Below, in pieces: positions 19,218 to 29,504 of a DNA stretch of 64,000 nucleotides. The stretch's first letter is position 1. Each line of letters opens with the position of its first letter. This stretch comes from Histomonas meleagridis. Taxonomy: Eukaryota; Parabasalia; Tritrichomonadida; Dientamoebidae. The notes under the pieces are model-generated. The model did not search any database and was not told the DNA's origin. It worked only from the letters and a program-made list of their open reading frames with translations. A program made the position numbers and the translations under genes. The DNA lies in NCBI GenBank assembly GCA_020186115.1, contig WSYJ01000138.1:868001-932000 (forward strand). Reading direction: 5' to 3'.

Positions 19218-20861
19218 TTTGCTTTCTGTTGAAATCTGAAATGTTATGTGAAAAGTTGTTCCCAATTAAAAAAAAATGAAAGAATACTCTTGAATGTTGG
19301 AAAAATACAAACAAAGTGTTTGACTGTGTATTTGGTGGAAATTATCAAGATAAAAAAATATTCAATATATAACTTTTATATATTTTATTGATTGAAATAG
19401 AGTCAATGATTTTTTTTTTGATAGATTATTTATATATATTATATTTATTATTAATATATTTGGTCAACTTGTGTTGTAATTTATCCTATATTTTCCACAC
19501 ACAAGATAAATATATTTTTATTTCATTCATTTACAGTTTTTTTCTGTCGTTATTTGGTCTCTGATTACCCCAAAAGTGACTTTATTCTCCTTTTTCGATC
19601 GTGTTTAAGGGAACAACAATCACTCCTATCATTCACAATCGTTACCATTAATTATTTTATCTGTTGTGGACATAAGAACTTATATTTTCTAAGATATTCA
19701 TCCATATTATATTAAATTTTTAAGAGTATGAGTGAATTACATATTCAAAATATAATATGTTAACTTTTAATCTTATACTCAATTTTTTCTAACATATAAA
19801 TAATATTCCTACTCATGCGGGTTTTCAGAAATCAAACGAAACATTAATTTTATTATGTTCAGAAGCAAAAAAGTCACTTTTATATGAAACTTTTTGTGAT
19901 CACACATGTGTTGACAATATTTGGGGTATGATGAATGGTGCACTACTGTAAGAACTGTTGTAAGGTTGACCAAAAGTCGATAATATGTAACAGCTGTTTA
20001 GCCGATATTGCAAACTTTGCAGATTTGGAGTTTTAATAAATATTCTGAATTATGAATTTTGTTGAAAACATTCTTTAAAATGAAAAATTTTAATTTATCA
20101 AATTGCAATTTCATATGAAATCAGTTATTATTAATTTTTTGTTTGCTTAAAATAATTATTAAATATTGTAAAATGTGTTTCATTAAATCTTTGATTTCCA
20201 TGAAAATGAATTTCAAATGGCATTTTACTAAAATAGATGCATGGAATGAAATCGACAACAATAACTTTACTTCTTGTACTAATTAGCACCTTGTTTTATT
20301 TTATCTTCTTTTTTGAGTGATGTGAGAACTTCTTCCAATTTAACATTTCCTTTTTCCAAATTGTAATTGTCTTCTTCAACTTGATCAAGTTTAATTCTGA
20401 TATCAACAATTTTTTTTTTGTATATTTTAAACAATTTCTTCGAATTGATCAAGTGTTTCGTCATGCAATAAAAATTTATGGTTCTTATTTCTTTTTGATT
20501 CTTGAAATTTTTTTTGATTTAATTTTGGTATTTGTGAAAATATTTTCTTTTGTTTATTTTGTCTTGTAGAATTTTGTTCAGTATTTTCGTAATTAGTTCG
20601 GAATGTTTAATCTTTTGTATAAAAGGAAATATTGATGCTTCGGTGTCTGTGTGTAATTTATTATAAATCTATCATAAAACTAGATAAAGAATAATTTTGT
20701 TTCGTGAGCTGAAATATAACATTTAATTTTATCTCAATATTTTATGAATTCCGTATATGAACATTCCGTTATAAAATAAGAGACATAATTTGAATATTTT
20801 AAGAATATATTTCGCTTTTATATTAATGTTTTATTGTTTTCATTAAATAATTATTGAATAT
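19218..20861. other. 1.6 kb AT-rich intergenic region
   Basis: Only two short frames (20279-20464 minus and 20381-20569 plus) occur and both are low-complexity shadows. TACCCCAAA near 19566 and TTTGGGGTA near 19920 form a 9-base inverted pair, too short to call. Nothing else is recognised. Confidence 0.55.
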
Positions 20862-23449
20862 TTAACTGTGCTCACATTGTGATTTTCTTGATTTTTCTCG
20901 AATTAAATCCACTATTTCTGTGTAACCCTTTTTAGATGCTATCTTAAGAGCTGTTTCAAATAATTTAAATTATTTCCAAATATTATTTTGAAATTTTAAA
21001 TAATTCAAATAAATATTAATTAAAACAAATAAATATTTTTAGCTTCAATATCAATTCCTTCTTGTTCAAGAAGTAATTTAACTACTTCTATATGACCATA
21101 TTCACATGCATACATAAGTGCTGTTTTATATATTTTACAACATAAAAATATAAAAATAATTATCAAATAAAGTATATAAATAAGTTTAGCATTAATATCA
21201 ATTCCCTTTTGTTCAAGAAGTAATTTGACCATTTTTGTATCACCATTTTTAGATGCTTCCATAAGTGTTGTGCGAAATAATTTAAAGAAATTCCAAAAAT
21301 TTTATTAAAACATCCAGTTATTGAAATAAATTCTAAATAAAACAAATAAATATTTTTAACATTAATATCAATTCCTTCTTGTTCAAGAAGTAATTTAATT
21401 GTTTCTATTTGACCATTTTCTGATGCCCAAATAAGTGCTGTTCTAAATAATTCAAAGAAATTCCAAAAATTTTATTAAAACATCCAGTTATTGAAATAAA
21501 TTTTAAATAAAGCAAATAAATATTTTTAACATTAATATCAATTCCCTTTTGTTTAAGAAGTAATTTAACTGTTTCTATTTGACCATAATAAGATGCATAC
21601 ATAAGTGCTGTATCAAATAATTTAAATAATTTCCAAATATTATTTTGAAATCCAAAATTATTAGGATAAATATCAAACAATACAAATAAATATTTTTAGC
21701 ATTAATATCAATTCCTTCTTGTTCAAGAAGTAATTTGACTATATCTGTATGACCATATTTCGATGCCAATATAAGCGCTGTTTCAAATAATTTAAATAAT
21801 TTCCAAATATTATTTTGAAAATTTAAATTATTAAAATAAATATTAAATAAAACAAATAAATATTTTTAACATTAATATCAATTCCTTCTTGTTCAAGAAG
21901 TAATTTAATTGTTTCTATTTGACCATTTTCTGATGCCCAAATAAGTGCTGTATAAAATAATTTAAATAATTTCCAAATATTATTTTGAAATATTAATTTA
22001 TTAAAATAAATTCGAAATAAAATAAATAAATATCTTTAGCATTAATATCAATTCCTTTTTGTTCAAGAAGTAATTGAACTGTTTCTGTTCTACCATATTT
22101 CGATGCCAATATAAGTGATGTTTCAAATATTTTAAATAACTTCCAAATATTATTTTGAAACATTAAATTATTAAAATAAATACCAAATAAAACAAATAAA
22201 TATCTTTAGCATTAATATCAAATCCTTCTTGTTTAAACATATATTCAACAAGTTCAACATTTCCTGATCCAGATGAAAATACCAATATATCATGCGGAAT
22301 TGAATGTTCTTTAAGAAAATATTCAACTAAAAAAATATTTCCAATATTTGCTGCTTCATTAATAATATCATCATTGATTTTCATTCCTTCTTTAAGTAAA
22401 AATGAAAATATTTCATAATTATGATGTAAAATGCAAAGTTTTCCTAATTCTTCTAAATTATTAATTTCTTTTAATGTATTATCATAAAAATAATGAAAGA
22501 TATCATTTCGATGGAATTGAATTGCTGTTTCATAAACACCTTCAAATGTTGAATTATTTTGGTCACATAAATGAATAATTTCTTTATTTTCACCTGCAAT
22601 TGTATATTTGCCTGTGTTTTCTACTTTTGCACCATTCATAAGTAAATATTTGAAACATTTAACTGATCCAAAAAATGCTGCATAATCAATTAATGAAACA
22701 TTTTTTTGATTAATAAATGAACATTTTTCATAAAGTGATGGTTTAATTGTTTGTTTAAAATCAAAATTTGTTTGTGATGATATTTCTTGAAGTTTCTCTA
22801 TTTCATCATTTCGAATTATTTTCCCAATTTTATTCGGGTTTACTCCTTCTCTAATTAATTGCTTATGTAATTCCCAATCATTCTTTGAAAGTTCTTCATA
22901 TTGTTCGTTAATTTTATCGATGAACCTATATTTTTCTTTTTTTAAAATATTCTTTTTGATTTCATATTTAAATTTTTTGATTATATTTAATCATTTGTTG
23001 AATTTCTTCATTGGTCATATAATGTACAAAATATGAAATCTTTTTATGTTCCAACAGTACATTTTTTTTTGATAAAATTATGTTCAACCATTTCATTGAG
23101 AAGAAAATATGCATCTTGTGTATGTCCATCAAAAAGCAGAAACTTAGTAAATATTTCAAATATTTTGTTTTTAATTTGTTTTGTTTCTTCAAATTGTTCA
23201 ATTTCTTCTAAAAATTTAATATATATATCAAAAATCTTTCTGTCTTGCTATCAATACAGAAAATATTATTTGACTAATTATTAAATTAAAAGATAATGGA
23301 TGCTCATCATCAAATTTTTTGATTATGAAACTTGAAGATTCTGTGATATTTTCTCGATTCAATTCAAATATTATTTTGCTAATTAGTAGTAGTGTTTCCA
23401 ATTTATCAGGAAATCCATCATTTTCATTTCTTGAAAGCTCTTTTTCCAT
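20862..23449 (-). pseudogene. Ankyrin-repeat protein gene 1 (frame broken)
   Basis: A minus-strand ankyrin gene of the trichomonad type with a DUF3447-like N-terminal domain. It starts at ATG 23449 (initiator TCATTT about 14 bases upstream). The N-terminal part is homologous to residues 1-431 of the paralog at 26502: DFDFKQTIKPSLYEKCSFIN, LIDYAAFFGSVKCFKYLLMN, and NGAKVENTGKYTIAG. It is broken by three one- or two-base shifts at homopolymers near 23230, 23062-23070 and 22973-22978. From 22220 it continues as eight ankyrin modules separated by 60-83 nt spacers, each of which breaks the frame except one. The last module ends with an intact TALKIASKKGYTEIVDLIRE and a tail with TAA at 20862. Ankyrin stacks bind protein partners; no specific role is known. 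Confidence 0.75.
20940..22250 (-). repeat. 170-bp ankyrin module array 1
   Basis: The shared sequence TCAATTCCTT/TCAATTCCCT (complement of GGAATTGATA) recurs at 21051, 21198, 21368, 21538, 21708, 21878, 22048 and 22218. The period is 170 bases six times and 147 once. Each unit is a 29-residue ankyrin piece (TALMYA...KLLLEQEGIDINAK) plus a spacer with the core ATATTTGGAAATTATTTAAA. All ankyrin pieces are free of stops and shifts; the spacers carry stops. Confidence 0.85.
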
Positions 23450-24206
23450 CAGAAAGAAATGATTAAAAATTTGAATAAAAATGCACTTTTTGAAAATAAT
23501 GCGACTTTTTGATATAAATAAACCGTCAGTGTGAAATGAGCGGTTAGAAACTTCCCTTACCTGAACGGTTTATATCGTATTTCCGATCGAAATCATTTAC
23601 TGTTCTATGCAAAAATGAATCAAGATTTACCACAAATATGTTTATTACAATATAGAGTTAATTTCATGAATGTATAAATCAATCCATAGAATATTAAGGA
23701 AAAGCAAATAATTATTATGTTCAATCATTTCGACAAAATATAGAAGAAGCAAAAGAGACTCATGAAGTTTCAATAGAATTAATTATGATTAAATCATTAT
23801 GAAATTAAAAATAGCTAAAGATAAGAAAAAAAAACATTAATCAAATCAACAAATTTTCTATCATTAAAAAATAGGATACTTATGAAGGAACGTATGTAAA
23901 AAAATGAAACACTACAGGAATTTGGAAAATATCTTGTTCCTTTATTGAGATATGTTAGTTAAAACTAAAAAAATGTCATTAACGTACAACATGCCGATGA
24001 TAATGAATGAAAACGCCATTTTCACGAGAATCTAGAACAGGCGAAAAAAAATTTGGCCCCACAGATTTCTTATCTAATTTAAATCGATAATCTACATACC
24101 ATACATATCTATAGAATAGTAGCATAACGTTAATCAAAATTTATTATTCCATTATTTTCTATTGTTTATAAACCGATATAAATTATCTTGAAATATTATA
24201 GTTAAT
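23450..24206. other. Intergenic, no gene seen
   Basis: AT-rich. Three MYB-element-like copies (AACCGTC at 23521, CGGTTAG near 23541, AACGGTT near 23564) cluster 70-120 bases upstream of ankyrin gene 1. The left border of the dispersed repeat that starts at or before 24207 cannot be fixed. Confidence 0.5.
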
Positions 24207-24640
24207 TAAAATCTTAGATAATAAAAACATCTTCATCATTTTTTATATTTATTATATGTTCAAAATCATTTCTTTTAAATTTAAGCGCAATATATGTAGT
24301 CATCAAAAGTGTTTTCGAATTTACGATTAATAATATATTGATTCAAATCATATAAAGATATCAACATACTTCTATAAATTTTTTTCATACTAATTTCCTT
24401 AAAAAATAAGTGAATATCTATCTATAGATATCCATAAAAATCTCTATGTAAAATGAAAATCAATCATTAGTTAAATTACACATGTAATATTATATAATCT
24501 TTATAAAAGTTATTAATAAAAGAAAAAATGTGTTTATTAAAAAAAATTGATTTTTCTTTAATTTTTCCCAAAAAAAGTTTGTTGCAATCACTGTTCTATG
24601 TATTATCTTAAAAGTGTCTCAAAAGCTATTTAAGGCTTGA
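24207..24640 (+). repeat. Dispersed repeat, copy A (inverted match to the right window end)
   Basis: This 434-base stretch is almost identical to the reverse complement of 63566-64000. Matches include TTAAAATCTTAGATAATAAA at one end and GCTATTTAAGGCTTGA at the other. The main difference is at 24385-24400, where copy B has a pure T/A run. Similarity stops sharply at 24640. It holds no ORF. Confidence 0.9.
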
Positions 24641-24980
24641 GGATTTCCTTTTTATGTGTTAAATAACAAGAATACGTTTTTTCAAATCTGTGTGTCATCA
24701 TGTGACAAATTCATTGTTTCGGTTATATCTCTGAAATTTTTAGCTTTTTGAGAAACTAAATAAATTTTTGTAATGTGCTTCATCCATATTTTCATGTGTA
24801 ACATGGAAATTCCAAAATTCCTTCTGGTTCTTCCTATGACATATGTTTTAATATCCAATGGACTATACAGCAAACAAGTTTTTTCAAACTTAACATATTA
24901 TCACATGCAGCAGTACACAAACAAAGGAGGCAAATCACTTGCAAACATGATGTACTCAATAATTTCCAATATTATATTCA

Positions 24981-26148
24981 TAAAATTTGCAAGATTTAAA
25001 TGAAATTGGAAGTTCTGCATTTTATAATTGTACATCATTAAATAATATTACAATTCCTAATTCAGTTACATCAATTAAAAATTATGCATTTAGTTATTGT
25101 TCTAATTTAGAAACAGTTATTATCAGCGAAAATATCAAAACAATTCGAGATTCAATATTTCGATCATGTTCATCATTAAATAATATTACAATTCCTAATT
25201 CAGTTACAACAATTCAACTTTATGCATTTAGTTCTTGTTCTAATTTAGAAACAGTTATTATTGGAGAAAATGTCACATCAATTGGAGATTATGCATTTTC
25301 CGATTGCATTAATCTGAAGTGTATTTATTTTACAGGCTATAGATCGCCAACATCTTTCAGTGCAAATGTATTTTCTGGTGTACCAACGCAATATGTAATG
25401 ACATCATATTTATATCAAAACACGACATTTGGACCACTTAACATAATCTATAATCTGGCTGATGAATGTGATATTTATCTTTGGCCAACTCTTACATTTA
25501 CGAAATCAAACACATTTTCTAAATCAAATACATTTTCTAACACATTCTCTAAATCAGATACATTCTCTAAATCAAATACATTTTCTAATACAAATACATT
25601 TTCTAATTCGAAGATATTTTCTTATTCAAATACATTTACAAAATCATTTTTCATTAATTCTTCATTAACATTTATGAGTACACTTTAACATATTCATATT
25701 CTATTACACAAACGATTACGATATATGAAACACAAATGAATTCATATTCATATTCAATTCTTAATTCATCACATACATATATTGAAACAAAATTTATTTA
25801 TTATGATTATACGATCATTGTTTATTCAAGTTATTAAAGTTTTTATTCTTATTTTTATACAATTTTATTATCGAATGAAAATCAAACGAAAGAAAATCGG
25901 AATGTCATTATCATTTCTGTTTGCTCTGTAATAATCGGAATTATTTTAATAACTTTAATTGTTATTCTTTTGATTAAAATCAAACATAAGAAACATTCTT
26001 ATGAAATTCAAGAAGAAGAAAATTCAGAACATGATAACAACGAAATCGAAAGTTCATTTCAAAATTTAACAACGAATAACATTGAAGAAGATCCGTTTGC
26101 TAGAAGAAAAATTTCTCAATCATATTTAGAAGTTAATAAAAGCGAATA
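24981..26148 (+). pseudogene. BspA-like leucine-rich-repeat surface protein, broken
   Basis: A remnant of a trichomonad BspA-family membrane protein. The reading begins without an ATG (a TAA precedes TTG 24987), so the N-terminus is lost. LRR_5 repeats follow: NEIGSSAFYNCTSLNNITIP, SVTSIKNYAFSYCSNLETVI and two more. Then comes a Ser/Thr-rich stalk of FSKSNTFS repeats. That frame ends at 25688; the real continuation is in another frame from about 25660. It has one internal TAA near 25837, then a transmembrane helix (about 25910-25975, VIIGIILITLIVILLI), a basic stop-transfer KIKHKKHS and an acidic cytosolic tail ending at TAA 26146-26148. LRR, stalk, TM and tail is the normal architecture, so all parts are here but disrupted by one shift and one stop. 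Confidence 0.75.
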
Positions 26149-26501
26149 AAATTTATATATTTTTTTGAGATAATAAAAAAGCATAAAAAAATTAAAAACA
26201 TGTATAATGTTCACTACTAAGGCTATAAATGATTATAAAATTCGAGAAAATAATTTGTATTTTATATATTTTTCAAGTACTTTGATAGGGATAAAACTCT
26301 CTAAAATGGACCTATATAATTAGTCAAATTATTCATTCATAAACAATTAGAAAAAATCAAATATTTTAAATGATGCATTTTCATATAATGCATACTGACT
26401 TTATGTATTAAAATAAGCATTTGATATAATTCACAACTTATTATTTAAAAATCACTATGATTTTTTCCATATCTCTATAAAAGTGTCATTTAAGCATTAA
26501 T
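26149..26501. other. Intergenic, promoter of ankyrin gene 2
   Basis: AT-rich, no gene. A TCATTT initiator lies at 26486-26491, about 10 bases before ATG 26502. Confidence 0.5.
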
Positions 26502-27797
26502 ATGTCTATCAATACAAAAACTAATATTAGTTCTAGAACAAAAAATTCAAAAAAAGAAGTAGAAATTATTGATAGTGAAAAGATATCTATGAAGAAACTT
26601 ATTGATATCGAGCAAACTATTTTTAATTTAACTTATGAAAACATTGATTTATCAATTAAGAAAATAAATAAATTGTTTGATTCAAGTTATCCATATTCAG
26701 ATAATTTAATTATTTGTAATTTGGTTTATTTTGCATTTTGTTCAAAAAGAAATTCGTGTGATTTGTATATCAATTATATAGAAACACTCCAATCAAAAGA
26801 AGTAGAAGTTAACAAAAACAATCAGAATTTTACGGAAATTTTTATTGATGACTTATGCAAACGAGGCTCACAAGAATCATATTATTTAATTAATCAAATG
26901 ATTGAGAGAAATATAATTGATAAAAAGATAACTAAAAAAATTAAATCTAAATATTTCGCGCATTTAAAGAAAAAAGAAGAAATTCAATATATCAATTTAT
27001 CTGATCCAAGAGAAAGAATTTTTAATGATAACTTCGATAAACTTTCAAAGAATGATTGGGAGCTTCATAAGAAGTTAATTAAAGAAGGACAAAGTCCAAA
27101 TGAAATTGCTAAAATAATTCGAAATGATGAAATCGAAAAACTTCAAGAAATATCAACACAAAATGAATTTAATTTTAATCAAATCATTGAACCATCACTT
27201 TATGAAAGATGTTCATTTATTAATCAAAGAAATGTATCATTAATTGATTGTGCAGCATTTTTTGGATCAATTAAATGTTTTAAATTTTTACTTATGAATG
27301 GAGCAAATGTAAACAATACAGGTAAATATGCAATAGCAGGTGGAAATGTCGAAATCATTCATTTATGTGAACAAAATAATGCATCATTTGATGATGCATA
27401 TGAAACAGCAATTATGTATCATCGAAATGATATCTTTAAATATTTTTATGAAAGAAACTTAAAAGAAGCACAGCCAAAAACAACATCCAATTATATGATC
27501 AATTCTTTTGCATATGAAAATAACATAGTAAAATTATATGAAAACTTGTTATGTCTTTGTATTACCAGTGGAAATTATGAAATCTTATCAAATTTACTTG
27601 AAAATGGAATGAAAATCAATGATAATGTTATTAATATAACTGCAAAAACTGGAAATTTATATCTAGTTAAATATTTTCTTCAACATTATCAAATTCCAAA
27701 TAATATTATTGTTTATGCTTCAGATTCAGGAAATATTGAACTTGTTAAATATATTTTCGAACAAGAAAGAAAAAAACTCAATTCAAAAGATATTTAA
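26502..27797 (+). CDS. Ankyrin-repeat protein gene 2, intact N-terminal domain
   Basis: An intact 431-residue frame: a basic, low-complexity start, then a helical domain typical of trichomonad ankyrin proteins (DUF3447-like) with LSKNDWELHKKLIKEGQSPN, SLIDCAAFFGSIKCFKFLLM and NGANVNNTGKYAIAGGN, and degenerate ankyrin units such as ASDSGNIELVKYIFEQE. It stops with TAA at NSKDI, exactly where the first non-ankyrin spacer begins. Downstream, eight or nine ankyrin modules in phase with no conventional frame continue to a TGA at 29314-29316. The protein could therefore end at 431 residues, or the gene could run to 29316 if spacers are removed. An initiator TCATTT precedes the ATG. It is paralogous to the broken gene at 20862-23449, in the opposite orientation. 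Confidence 0.75.
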   Translation: MSINTKTNISSRTKNSKKEVEIIDSEKISMKKLIDIEQTIFNLTYENIDLSIKKINKLFDSSYPYSDNLIICNLVYFAFCSKRNSCDLYINYIETLQSKEVEVNKNNQNFTEIFIDDLCKRGSQESYYLINQMIERNIIDKKITKKIKSKYFAHLKKKEEIQYINLSDPRERIFNDNFDKLSKNDWELHKKLIKEGQSPNEIAKIIRNDEIEKLQEISTQNEFNFNQIIEPSLYERCSFINQRNVSLIDCAAFFGSIKCFKFLLMNGANVNNTGKYAIAGGNVEIIHLCEQNNASFDDAYETAIMYHRNDIFKYFYERNLKEAQPKTTSNYMINSFAYENNIVKLYENLLCLCITSGNYEILSNLLENGMKINDNVINITAKTGNLYLVKYFLQHYQIPNNIIVYASDSGNIELVKYIFEQERKKLNSKDI

Positions 27798-29316
27798 ATA
27801 CATTTTTTAATATTCATTACAATAATTTGATATATAAAAATTTTATTTGGGTTTTGTTTAAAATATTTAAAATCGAACTATTTATAACACCATTGAAATG
27901 GAATAACGAAACAATAATAATGTTTAGGAAACAAAACGTATATGCGATCAATGCAAAAAACATTTCTATTTTTTTATTTTATTTGATATTTGTTTATGTA
28001 ATTCAATATTTAAAAAAACTTTTTGGAAATTTTTTATATTATTTAATACAGCACTTATTTGTGCATCTAAAAACGGCTATGCAGAAATTGTTAAATTACT
28101 TCTTGAACAAGAAGGAATTGATATTAATACTGGAAATTTTTATTATTTTTCTTTAACATTTGTTTTAACGATTTAATATATAAAAATAACATATGACAAT
28201 TATTGAAATTATTTTATTCAGCACTTATGTTAGCATCTAGAGAAGGTTGTACAGAAATAGTTAAATTACTTCTTGAACAAGAAAGAATAGATATTAATAC
28301 CAAATCTATTGATTTGTTTTATTTAATATTTATTTAAATAATTTGATATTTTAAAACAATATTTGGAAATTATTTAAATTATTTTATTCAGCACTTATGT
28401 TAGCATCTGAAAATGGTCATATAGAAATAGTTAAATTACTTCTTGAACAAGAAGGAATTGATATTAATGCTCAAGATTTTAATTTATATTATTCAAAATT
28501 TATTTTTATAATTTGATAATTTTAAATAATATTTGGAAATTATTGAAATTATTTTTTACTGCACTTATATGGGCATTTTATTATGATCATATAAAAATAG
28601 TTAAATTACTTCTTGAACAAAAAGGAATTGATGTTAATGCTAAAAATTTTTATTTGTTTTCTTTAATATTTATTTTAATAATTTTGGATTTCAAAATAAT
28701 ATTTGGAAATTATTTATATATACTTCAAACAGCACTCATCTTAGCAGCTGAAAAAGGTTGTTTAGAAATCGTTAAATTACTTCTTAAACAAGAAGGAATC
28801 GATATTAATGCCAAAAATTTTTGTTTATTTTACTTAGAATTATTTTTGTTAATTTGATATATCAAAACAATATTTGGAAACTTTTTGAAATATTTTGTAC
28901 TGCACTTATTACTTCATCACGATTCGGTTATACTGATATAGTCAAATTACTTCTTGAAAAAGATGAGATTGATATTAATGCACAAGATATTTGTTTGTTT
29001 GATTTAGTATATGTTTCAATAATATTTTATTTTAATAGAATATTTGGAAATTATTCAAAACATATCGAACATCACTTATGAGAGCAGCTTCAAACTGTCA
29101 TCAAGAAATAGTTAAATTTCTTCTTGAACAAAAAGGAATCGATACAAATATTAAAAATGTTTAAATTTTTTGTTTAAATTTTTTTTTAGTAATTTAATAT
29201 TTAAAAATAATAATTGGAAAGAATTTAATTTATAAAAAACAGCACTTATATGTGCAACTGATAATGGTAACACAGAAATAGTGAAAATAATTCAAGAACA
29301 CAAAGAAACTCTTTGA
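27798..29316 (+). repeat. 170-bp ankyrin module array 2
   Basis: The site corresponding to GAAGGAATTGATATTAAT recurs at 28111, 28281, 28451, 28621, 28792, 28962, 29132 and 29302: period 170 in every step but one (171). Ankyrin pieces read cleanly (SALMLASREGCTEIVKLLLE, TALIWAFYYDHIKIVKLLLE, TALILAAEKGCLEIVKLLLK and so on). Spacers start near ATTTATTTGTTTTATTTAAT and carry the core ATATTTGGAAATTATTTAAA before ACAGCACTT. The last unit ends TALICATDNGNTEIVKIIQE plus five residues and TGA. A degenerate first unit lies at 27870-27965. Confidence 0.85.
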
Positions 29317-29504
29317 TGTTAATAAAAAATTTGAAATATCTGTGTATCAATTTGGCCAAATTTTTTTTACATATGTGAAAAGTTACAAAAATAGTTCTTT
29401 TAATTTTACCATCATTCCATTCATAAATTCTTATAAAATTTTCTTTTTACATCCTCAAAAAAATTATAATTTCCTTGTTAACATTTATATTATTTTTATT
29501 TATA

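Noticed and set aside
19566-19928. Inverted pair TACCCCAAA/TTTGGGGTA as a transposon
   Set aside because: Nine bases only and no flanking duplication.
20940-22250. Regular 170-bp repeats as a CRISPR-like array
   Set aside because: The repeats encode ankyrin motifs, the unit is far too long and the host is eukaryotic.
24682-25003. Short frames upstream of the BspA remnant as its N-terminus
   Set aside because: The plus-strand frame has no leucine-rich repeat and lies in a different frame; no continuous link could be traced.
27798-29316. Ankyrin spacers as ordinary GT-AG introns
   Set aside because: No GT is conserved at the left edge (several units lack it) and two units have ACTG instead of an AG acceptor; only the arithmetic fits.
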